Origin: Bacteroidetes bacterium HGW-Bacteroidetes-12
GTDB lineage: Bacteria; Bacteroidota; Bacteroidia; Flavobacteriales_E; Vicingaceae
Direction: 5' to 3'
Assembly: GCA_002841035.1 (NCBI GenBank)
Contig: PHDR01000209.1
Location: forward strand, 1-5,401
Length of the DNA stretch: 5,401 bases
Shown here: positions 1-5,401 of the stretch, piece after piece
Position numbering within the stretch: position 1 is the first letter of the stretch
Layout: each line of letters opens with the position of its first letter
Program-made: the position numbers and the translations under genes
The notes under the pieces: model-generated
Database searches by the model: none
The model's input: only the letters and a program-made list of their open reading frames with translations
What the model was told of the DNA's origin: nothing

Positions 1-2310
1 GGTCATGGAGATACCGACAAAGATTCGCACAAAGCATTGCCTATCGTTAATCATACAAAAGAACGATTAGACTCTATTGAACTTTATCCTTTTAAAGAAT
101 TAATAAACAATGGATTAGCAAGTATGATGGTGGCTCATTTGTTTATTCCTGCTTACGATACAACTAAAAACACCGCTACTACACTATCAAAAAATGTAGT
201 TACTTACCTGCTCAAAGATTCATTAAAATTTGAAGGCTTAGTCTTTACCGATGCACTCAACATGAAAGGCGTAAGTTCCTTTAACAAACCTGGTTATGTT
301 GATGTTAAAGCTCTTTTGGCTGGAAATGATGTACTGTTGTTTTCTGAAGATGTTCCTACTGCTATTTCCGAAATTAAAAAAGCTGTTGAAAATGGAGCGA
401 TTTCGGAAGAAGAAATTACTGCCCGTTGCTTAAAAATCTTAAAAGCTAAAGAATGGGCTGGATTAAGCAAATCGAAACAAGTAAAAACAACTAGCCTTTA
501 CCGTGATTTGAATCAAAAAAAATATCACTTACTCAATAAAAAACTTTTTGAAAAAGCATTGACTGTTCTCAAAAATGATAGTTCTATTTTACCATTACAA
601 CAGTTAGAAACATTGAAAATAGCTTCACTAAGCATAGGAAACGAAGGCGAAAATTACTTTCAAAAAACATTGGATTTATATACTGATGTAACTCATTTTT
701 CTGTTTTAGATTTATCAAAAATTAATACTGATTCATTGCAAAAACAATTAGCACCTTTTAATACCATTCTTGTTTCCATACATAAATCAGATGCAAATCC
801 TTGGAAAAGATATTCGATTGATGCTGCTACCAAAAACATAATTACTCAATTAAACAAAACAAACAATGTTATTTTAACTGTTTTTGCAAACCCCTATAGT
901 TTGATAAATTTTGATGCTGCCGAAAAATCTCAAGGATTAATAATGGCATATCAAAGCAATAACTACACGCAAGAAGCAGCTGCTCAATTGATTTTTGGAG
1001 CCATTGGAGCTAATGGAAAACTACCTGTAAGTATTTCTAAAAAATTGCCTGAAGGAACTGGAATTATTATTCAACCCAATGGAAGATTGCAATATCGTGA
1101 ACCTGAAGAAGCAGGAATACAAGAAAAAGATTTATACAAAATTGATTCTATAGCCTTGTTTGGAATTAGAGAAAAAGCCTATCCAGGTTGCCAAGTTTTT
1201 GTTGCCAAAGATGGCAAAGTAATTTACAACAAATCATTTGGTTATCATACTTACGATAGCACAATTCAAGTTACAAACAATTCTATTTATGACATTGCTT
1301 CGGTAACAAAAATAGTTTCTCCATTATTGGCAGTGATGCAATTACAAGATAAAGGATTGTTTAGTTTAGATAAAAATTTGGGGGATTATTTACACGAATT
1401 AATTCCAGATACTTCTCCTTACTACAAACTTAATTTGCGTGAAATTTTAGCTCACCAATCGGGGCTACAAGCATGGGTTCCATTTTATATAAAAACCATG
1501 AGAAAAGGAGTGTTAGACCCTGTAATTTACAATAAAGATTCTTCTACTTATTATCCTTTTCGTGTTGCAAATAATATTTACATCAACAAGGAATATCCTG
1601 ATATTATTTTTCAACGGATTTTAAAAGGACCAATTAAAGCCAAAGAATATAAATACAGCGATTTGGGATATTACTTTTTAATGAAAATAGCAGAAACTCA
1701 AAGTGGCAAACCACTTAATGAATATGTTGAAAATGTGTATGCCCAATTAGGGATGAACAACGCTGGTTATTTGCCTCGCAACCGATTTTCGTTAGATAGA
1801 ATCCCCCCAACAGAAAATGATACTGTCTTTAGAAAACAACTCATACATGGTGATGTGCACGACCCTGGCTCAGCAATGATGGGTGGTGTTGGTGGTCATG
1901 CTGGTGTTTTTTCCAATGCCAATGACTTGGGGAAAATTATGCAAATGTACTTGAACAAAGGAACGTATGGAGGTGAACAATATATTAGAGATACAACGCT
2001 AAACGAGTTTGTAAAATGTCAGTTTTGTGAAGATAGCTTAGGAAACAGAAGAGCTGCTGGTTTTGACAAACCTATTATGACAGGCGGAGGCCCCACTTGC
2101 AACTGTGTTTCAACCCTCAGTTTCGGGCATTCAGGTTTTACTGGAACTTTGGTTTGGGCTGACCCTGTTGAAAATATAGTGTATGTTTTCCTTTCTAATC
2201 GAGTACACCCACATACCGAAAACAATAAACTCCTTAAACTAAACATCAGAACAAACATCCAACAAGTGGTTTATGATGCGATTAATAAATCTAAAACGCA
2301 AAAAAATTAA
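1..2310 (+). CDS. GH3 beta-N-acetylglucosaminidase / serine beta-lactamase-family fusion protein (5' end missing)
   Basis: The reading frame is open from base 1, so the gene begins upstream; the TTG at 37 lies inside the conserved block and is not a start. Seen (window codons): codons 1-10 read GHGDTDKDSH, the NagZ-type GH3 block with the Asp/His acid-base pair (D8, H10). FTDALNMKGV carries the likely nucleophile D84. A GH3 C-terminal domain spans about 180-350. From about 365 a class C beta-lactamase/PBP4-like domain has SVTK (S434, K437), YSD (Y552) and HSG (H710, in place of KTG), plus a GGVGGHAGVFS block. Known: NagZ enzymes remove GlcNAc from muropeptides, and Bacteroidota often carry this fusion at roughly 970-1000 residues, so some 200-230 residues, including any signal peptide, are missing here. 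Inferred: it acts in the periplasm or at the cell surface in peptidoglycan turnover, the C-terminal half being a peptidase, esterase or amidase. The family call is firm; the C-terminal substrate is unknown. Confidence 0.93.
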   Translation, partial: GHGDTDKDSHKALPIVNHTKERLDSIELYPFKELINNGLASMMVAHLFIPAYDTTKNTATTLSKNVVTYLLKDSLKFEGLVFTDALNMKGVSSFNKPGYVDVKALLAGNDVLLFSEDVPTAISEIKKAVENGAISEEEITARCLKILKAKEWAGLSKSKQVKTTSLYRDLNQKKYHLLNKKLFEKALTVLKNDSSILPLQQLETLKIASLSIGNEGENYFQKTLDLYTDVTHFSVLDLSKINTDSLQKQLAPFNTILVSIHKSDANPWKRYSIDAATKNIITQLNKTNNVILTVFANPYSLINFDAAEKSQGLIMAYQSNNYTQEAAAQLIFGAIGANGKLPVSISKKLPEGTGIIIQPNGRLQYREPEEAGIQEKDLYKIDSIALFGIREKAYPGCQVFVAKDGKVIYNKSFGYHTYDSTIQVTNNSIYDIASVTKIVSPLLAVMQLQDKGLFSLDKNLGDYLHELIPDTSPYYKLNLREILAHQSGLQAWVPFYIKTMRKGVLDPVIYNKDSSTYYPFRVANNIYINKEYPDIIFQRILKGPIKAKEYKYSDLGYYFLMKIAETQSGKPLNEYVENVYAQLGMNNAGYLPRNRFSLDRIPPTENDTVFRKQLIHGDVHDPGSAMMGGVGGHAGVFSNANDLGKIMQMYLNKGTYGGEQYIRDTTLNEFVKCQFCEDSLGNRRAAGFDKPIMTGGGPTCNCVSTLSFGHSGFTGTLVWADPVENIVYVFLSNRVHPHTENNKLLKLNIRTNIQQVVYDAINKSKTQKN

Positions 2311-2353
2311 CTGATTGGTTTAGCAATTTCAAAATGCACTCCATCTTTTCTTG

Positions 2354-2379
2354 AAAAATGCGGCTTAATAGACATTTTT
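2354..2379. terminator. Possible weak terminator after the GH3 fusion gene
   Basis: AAAAATG (2354-2360) pairs perfectly with CATTTTT (2373-2379) around a 12-base loop, and the right arm runs into a T tract ending at 2380. The repeat lies 44 bases after the GH3 stop codon, and its A- and T-rich arms could work in either direction. The stem has only one G-C pair, so it would be a poor intrinsic terminator and could be chance in such AT-rich DNA. Confidence 0.25.
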
Positions 2380-2519
2380 TAGGCTCAAATCTTTGAAAAC
2401 GCTTATTATTGTTGGTTTAAAGTTAAATCAAAGGTTATGAATAAAATCAAAGTCAATTTTTAGTTCATAAATTACTTAAAATAGTTTTTGTTTTCACCCC
2501 AAAACCTTACTAAAGTTCC

Positions 2520-2527
2520 TACATTTG
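2520..2527 (+). promoter_or_regulatory. Candidate Bacteroidota -7 promoter box upstream of the M3 peptidase gene
   Basis: TACATTTG is an exact match to the Bacteroidota sigma-ABfr -7 consensus TAnnTTTG. A transcript starting just after it would have a leader of roughly 55-60 bases before the ATG at 2592. The expected -33 TTG about 19-21 bases upstream is not present; the nearest TTG (2488-2490) is 29 bases away. It would serve the peptidase gene and probably cinA. Such short AT-rich motifs also arise by chance. Confidence 0.35.
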
Positions 2528-2538
2528 TTTGTGTTAGT

Positions 2539-2556
2539 AGAAGATTGCTATCTTCT
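2539..2556 (+). other. Perfect hairpin in the leader of the M3 peptidase gene
   Basis: AGAAGAT (2539-2545) and ATCTTCT (2550-2556) form a perfect 7-bp stem closed by the tetraloop TGCT, followed by a short T run to 2559. TAGTA (2535-2539) and TACTA (2564-2568) could lengthen the stem across an asymmetric bulge. It lies just downstream of the candidate promoter and 35 bases before the start codon, so it could be a leader RNA structure, a protein-binding palindrome or a weak terminator of upstream transcription. No known regulator motif is recognised. Confidence 0.35.
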
Positions 2557-2591
2557 TTTAACTTACTATAAATGAATAAAAACACTAATTT

Positions 2592-4319
2592 ATGCAATCA
2601 TTAATTTCTTCAAAATCAACTTCAAGAAGCAGAAATTTTTTACCCCAAAAACTATCAATAGATAGTTGGAATACGTTAGCTTCATTTTACGAAGATTTAA
2701 AAGAAAGACCAATAAATTCTAAAAACGACCTCGAAAAATGGTTGAAAGACAGAAGTGAGTTAGAAGCTTTTGTGGGTGAAGATATTGGCTGGCGTTATAT
2801 AAAAATGAATATTGACACCACCGATGAACAATTAGAAAAGTCGTTTAATTTTTATGTGAATGAAATTGAACCGAAAATAGCTCCTTATGAAAATAATTTC
2901 AATCAAAAACTAATGCAATCCTCGTTTTTAGATGAATTAAATACAGAAACCTATTTTGTTTATCTCAGAGCCATAAAAAAAGAAATGGAAATTTATAGAG
3001 ATGAAAATATTTCGTTGAAAACTCAATTAACCGAAGAAGCTCAACAATATGGAGCTATCTCTGCAAAAATGACCATAGAAATAGATGGAAAAACAAAAAC
3101 ACTTCAGCAAGCAAGTACGTATTTAAAATCTACCGACAGAAAATTAAGAGAAGAAGTATATAAAAAAATTGCACAACGCAGGTTGCAAGATGCACAAAAA
3201 CTTGACGATTTGTTTACTTCGTTAATTCAAAAACGACATCAACTTGCATTAAACACAGGATTTGAAAACTATAGAGATTATATGTTTGCCGAAATGGGAC
3301 GTTTTGATTACACCAAGCAAGATTGTTTTGATTTTCATAATTCCATCGCCAAAGAAATAGTGCCAGTTATTAATCAATTTGATGAAAATAGAAAAACTAA
3401 ACTAAAAGTTGCTTCGCTAAAACCTTGGGACAAAATGGTAGATGTTGATGGAAAATCACCACTCCAACCAACCCAGTCTGGAGCTGAATTAATGGATAAA
3501 ACCATTGCTTGTTTTCACAACATACATCCCTATTTTGGACAATGTATGGAAACAATGAAGGAAATGAAGCACGTTGATTTAGAATCGAAAGTAGGAAAAG
3601 CACCAGGCGGATTTAATTATCCTTTAAATGAATCAGGAGTACCCTTTATTTATATGAATTCTGTTGGTTCACAACGCGATATGATTACCATGCTGCACGA
3701 AGGAGGACATGCCGTACATTCTTTTCTTTCGCACCCACTAGCACTAACTGCTTTTAAAGATGTTCCTTCCGAAGTTGCCGAGTTAGCCTCAATGAGTATG
3801 GAACTTATTTCTATGGATTTTTGGGATGTTTTTTATGCCAATGAAGAAGAATTGAAACGAGCCAAAAAAGAACAATTAGAAGGCGTTCTAAATACGTTGC
3901 CTTGGGTTGCTACTATTGATAAATTTCAACATTTGTTGTATGAAAATCCCACGCACTCATTAACGCAACGAAAAGAAATTTGGAAAAATATAATGGATGA
4001 ATTTAGTAGCTCAGTTGTAGATTGGTCGGATTGTGAAGATGAGAAAGCCTATTATTGGCAAAAGCAACTCCATCTTTTTGAAGTACCTTTTTACTATATT
4101 GAATATGGAATGGCTCAATTAGGAGCAATTGCCGTTTGGAGAAACTACAAAAACAATCCAACAAAAGCCAAAGAACAATATATGGAAGCACTAAAATTAG
4201 GTTATACTAAACCAATTGCCCAAATTTATGCAACAGCAGGAATTAAATTTGATTTTTCACAAGAATATATTCATGAATTGGTAGCCTTTGTGAAAAGTGA
4301 ATTAGAAAAAATACAATAA
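2592..4319 (+). CDS. M3 family oligoendopeptidase (PepF-like zinc metallopeptidase)
   Basis: A complete 575-residue protein, the usual length for PepF-type M3 enzymes. Known: these cytoplasmic zinc peptidases cut short peptides inside a deep channel and do not attack folded proteins. Seen: the zinc site HEGGH at 369-373 (H369 and H373 as ligands, E370 catalytic), with the third ligand most likely E394 in PSEVAELASM. Just before it, GKAPGGFNYP and VPFIYMN form the strand and edge region of the M3 active site. FYYIEYGMAQLGA (about 500-512) is the C-terminal block holding the substrate-binding tyrosines. The N-terminal 200 residues are charged and helical, as expected. There is no signal peptide or membrane segment. 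The ATG at 2592 is the first Met after an in-frame TAA at 2586 and has an A-rich leader but no clear Shine-Dalgarno. cinA follows after 22 bp, so the two are probably co-transcribed. The exact peptide substrates cannot be read from sequence. Confidence 0.95.
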   Translation: MQSLISSKSTSRSRNFLPQKLSIDSWNTLASFYEDLKERPINSKNDLEKWLKDRSELEAFVGEDIGWRYIKMNIDTTDEQLEKSFNFYVNEIEPKIAPYENNFNQKLMQSSFLDELNTETYFVYLRAIKKEMEIYRDENISLKTQLTEEAQQYGAISAKMTIEIDGKTKTLQQASTYLKSTDRKLREEVYKKIAQRRLQDAQKLDDLFTSLIQKRHQLALNTGFENYRDYMFAEMGRFDYTKQDCFDFHNSIAKEIVPVINQFDENRKTKLKVASLKPWDKMVDVDGKSPLQPTQSGAELMDKTIACFHNIHPYFGQCMETMKEMKHVDLESKVGKAPGGFNYPLNESGVPFIYMNSVGSQRDMITMLHEGGHAVHSFLSHPLALTAFKDVPSEVAELASMSMELISMDFWDVFYANEEELKRAKKEQLEGVLNTLPWVATIDKFQHLLYENPTHSLTQRKEIWKNIMDEFSSSVVDWSDCEDEKAYYWQKQLHLFEVPFYYIEYGMAQLGAIAVWRNYKNNPTKAKEQYMEALKLGYTKPIAQIYATAGIKFDFSQEYIHELVAFVKSELEKIQ

Positions 4320-4341
4320 AAAAATTAAATCTTAAGCCATC

Positions 4342-5070
4342 ATGAAACTCGATATACTATCAATAGGAGACGAACTTTTAATTGGACAAACATTGAATAC
4401 GAATGCTCATTGGCTTTCCCAACAACTCAACAAAATTGGTTTTGAGATAAGGCAACACACAACTGTTAGCGATGAAAAAATGCATATTTTAACAGCATTA
4501 AATGATGCGTTAGAAAATGTTGACGTAGTATTAATAACAGGAGGATTGGGTCCAACAAAAGATGATTTAACATTGGAAGTACTGACTGAATATTTTGGAG
4601 GCAAATTAATTATGAATCAAGATGTATATCAAGATATAGAAAGATTAATTGGCGAAAGAGGCTTTGAAATGAATGAGCTCAACAAGCAACAAGCATTAGT
4701 ACCTAATAATGCTCGTGTAATTAGAAATCAAAACGGAACAGCACCAGGAACATGGTTTGAAAAAAACGGAACAATTGTAATTTCTATGCCAGGTGTTCCT
4801 TATGAAATGAAAGCCATGACAAACAACACTATTATTCCTTGTCTGTTAGAAAAATATACCCTGCCTCATATTCTTCATCAAATGATTTACACACAAGGAA
4901 TTCCAGAATCTGCCTTAGCTCAAAAATTAGAAAAATGGGAGAATGAATTACCTAAAAGCATTAAATTAGCCTACTTACCATCTCCAGGCATGGTTAAACT
5001 CAGATTATCAACAACTGGAAATAATAGCTCCTTCAAAATAATCGGAAGCTCCCGCCACACTTGTAATTAA
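4342..5070 (+). CDS. cinA: CinA-family protein, N-terminal part, broken after residue 228
   Basis: Seen: MKLDILSIGDELLIGQ and ITGGLGPTKDDLT (about 65-77) are the signature blocks of the MoaB/MogA-like N-terminal domain of CinA (COG1058). APGTWFE and MPGVPYEM follow in the usual order, then LAYLPSPGMVKLRLSTTG (about 208-225). Residues 229-242 are not CinA: they are the antisense translation of cinA's own later region, created by the fold-back junction at about 5017-5026. Known: full CinA is about 410-420 residues and joins an N-terminal ADP-ribose pyrophosphatase-type domain to a C-terminal nicotinamide mononucleotide deamidase (PncC) domain, giving roles in pyridine-nucleotide salvage; it is named from a competence operon in Gram-positives. 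Here the deamidase domain is absent from the plus-strand reading. The start has an A-rich leader and lies 22 bp after the peptidase stop, with no terminator between. The natural gene is probably intact in the organism and broken only in this sequence. Confidence 0.92.
   Translation: MKLDILSIGDELLIGQTLNTNAHWLSQQLNKIGFEIRQHTTVSDEKMHILTALNDALENVDVVLITGGLGPTKDDLTLEVLTEYFGGKLIMNQDVYQDIERLIGERGFEMNELNKQQALVPNNARVIRNQNGTAPGTWFEKNGTIVISMPGVPYEMKAMTNNTIIPCLLEKYTLPHILHQMIYTQGIPESALAQKLEKWENELPKSIKLAYLPSPGMVKLRLSTTGNNSSFKIIGSSRHTCN
4872..5026 (+). repeat. Left arm of a 155-bp inverted repeat within cinA
   Basis: Positions 4872-5026 match the reverse complement of 5247-5401, pairing positions that sum to 10273. 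I counted 2 mismatches in 155 bases (4918 G against T, 4967 T against C on the cinA-sense strand). The match ends at 5026, where the sense sequence should continue AAATAAAATT but reads GCTCC. Both arms encode CinA residues about 178-228. Confidence 0.95.
5017..5026. other. Fold-back junction with microhomology
   Basis: GGAAATAATA is where the plus-strand cinA turns into minus-strand cinA. It reads correctly both ways: as codons for G-N-N plus one base in the forward gene (STTGNN), and, reversed, as TATTATTTCC within the conserved CinA stretch EGAIIS. The exact crossover therefore cannot be placed inside these ten bases. Short shared sequence at an inverted junction is typical of template switching. 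Confidence 0.75.
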
Positions 5071-5246
5071 ATGAGCAATATAACCACCTGTGCAACTCTC
5101 TGCTGTTGAAAGTGTTGCTTTTTGTTGTTTTAGTTTTTCTCCAATTATTTTTTCTAATGCTTCTTCTTCGAAAGAATAAATGTATTGTGGTATAATTTTT
5201 TTTATTTTTTCTATTTGTTCTTCAATCGCAATATTCAATTTTATTT

Positions 5247-5401
5247 TATTATTTCCAGTTGTTGATAATCTGAGTTTAACCATGCCTGGAGATGGTAAGT
5301 AGGCTGATTTAATGCTTTTAGGTAATTCATTCTCCCATTTTTCTAATTTTTGAGATAAGGCAGATTCTGGAATTCCTTGTGTGTAAATCATTTGATGAAG
5401 A
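5247..5401 (-). repeat. Right arm of the 155-bp inverted repeat, reaching the window end
   Basis: This is the reverse-complement partner of 4872-5026, separated from it by a 220-bp spacer (5027-5246). The match is still running at the last base of the window, so 155 bp is a minimum length. The two differences change the protein in this arm to Ser at the positions equivalent to A193 and L209. Confidence 0.95.

Larger units (their letters stand above)
2311..2591. other. Intergenic region between the GH3 fusion gene and the M3 peptidase gene
   Basis: This 281-bp AT-rich gap holds no convincing gene. It contains a weak A/T-stem inverted repeat (2354-2379), a match to the Bacteroidota -7 promoter box (2520-2527) and a perfect 7-bp hairpin (2539-2556). 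The gap is much longer than the 22 bp between the next two genes, which suggests that the GH3 gene and the peptidase gene belong to different transcription units. A 22-codon minus-strand frame at its left edge is described under findings. Confidence 0.6.
5017..5401 (-). pseudogene. cinA: Internal cinA fragment in reverse orientation (CinA residues about 178-305)
   Basis: Read from 5401 downwards, this strand encodes HQMIYTQGIPESAL and continues through LPSPGMVKLRLSTTGNN, nearly identical to residues 179-228 of the plus-strand cinA. It then carries on where that copy breaks: a linker of about 50 residues (IEEQIEKIKKIIPQYIYSFEE and beyond), then the start of the PncC domain with TAESCTGG, whose Ser is the proposed deamidase nucleophile, and SVAGASDYFEGAIIS. 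The frame then runs into the other copy and stops at 5008-5010 after two foreign codons. The rest of the domain, including the expected YSNxxK block with its conserved Lys, is missing. The ATG at 5389-5391 is internal to cinA and is not a gene start. This is a displaced piece of the same gene, not a second gene. Confidence 0.9.

Noticed and set aside
37..39. TTG as the start codon of the GH3 fusion gene
   Set aside because: The frame is open from base 1 and encodes the conserved GHGDT...DSH motif before the TTG, so the true start is outside the window.
2019..2258. Minus-strand open frame opposite the GH3 fusion gene
   Set aside because: It lies wholly antisense to a firmly identified conserved domain and its translation resembles no known protein.
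3397..3603. Minus-strand open frame opposite the M3 peptidase gene
   Set aside because: It is a shadow of the coding strand with no recognisable product or ribosome-binding context.
4003..4191. Second minus-strand open frame opposite the M3 peptidase gene
   Set aside because: It is antisense to the conserved FYYIEYGMAQLG region; its low-complexity Leu/Ser-rich start is typical of shadow frames.
4320..4341. Terminator or promoter between the peptidase gene and cinA
   Set aside because: The 22-bp gap is A-rich with no stem-loop and no TAnnTTTG box, so co-transcription is the simpler reading.
4407..4604. Minus-strand open frame opposite cinA
   Set aside because: It is antisense to the conserved GGLGPTKDD block of CinA and has no support as a gene.
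5008..5391. Separate minus-strand gene of 127 codons starting at the ATG at 5391
   Set aside because: It is an internal piece of cinA read backwards; its ATG corresponds to M181 of CinA and its stop comes from the chimeric junction.
4872..5401. Phase-variable invertible element or mobile-element terminal repeats
   Set aside because: The arms are ordinary cinA coding sequence, no recombinase or transposase is present, and flipping the spacer does not restore a full gene.

Overview
The window is AT-rich chromosomal DNA that looks like a Bacteroidota genome. The signs are A-rich translation leaders without a clear Shine-Dalgarno, the single-polypeptide fusion of a family 3 glycosidase to a beta-lactamase-type serine hydrolase that is common in that phylum, and a match to the Bacteroidota -7 box. 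There are no RNA genes, insertion sequences, CRISPR arrays or phage genes. Both window ends cut genes, so this may be a whole short contig, perhaps from a metagenome or an amplified genome.

Layout: (1) Positions 1-2310, plus strand, hold the C-terminal part of a GH3 beta-N-acetylglucosaminidase fused to a serine beta-lactamase/PBP4-like domain. Its start lies outside the window. (2) A 281-bp gap at 2311-2591 has a weak terminator-like repeat, a possible promoter and a compact hairpin. (3) Positions 2592-4319 hold a complete M3-family (PepF-like) zinc oligopeptidase. (4) Only 22 bp later, 4342-5070 holds the first 228 codons of cinA, then a 14-codon nonsense tail. (5) From about 5017-5026 to the end, the sequence is the same cinA gene read backwards: on the minus strand, 5401 to about 5017 encodes CinA residues about 178-305.

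The most notable structure is this fold-back. Positions 4872-5026 and 5247-5401 are inverted copies of each other (155 bp, 2 mismatches) around a 220-bp spacer that carries the continuation of cinA. The turn-around lies at a roughly 10-base microhomology. The simplest reading is a template-switch chimera made during amplification, sequencing or assembly, not a new biological system. A real inverted duplication that breaks cinA is the alternative, and raw reads would decide.

Functionally the genes are housekeeping: cell-wall muropeptide turnover (GH3/serine hydrolase), cytoplasmic peptide degradation (M3 peptidase) and pyridine-nucleotide metabolite salvage or repair (CinA). The peptidase and cinA are probably co-transcribed. 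I see no convincing previously undescribed system here.
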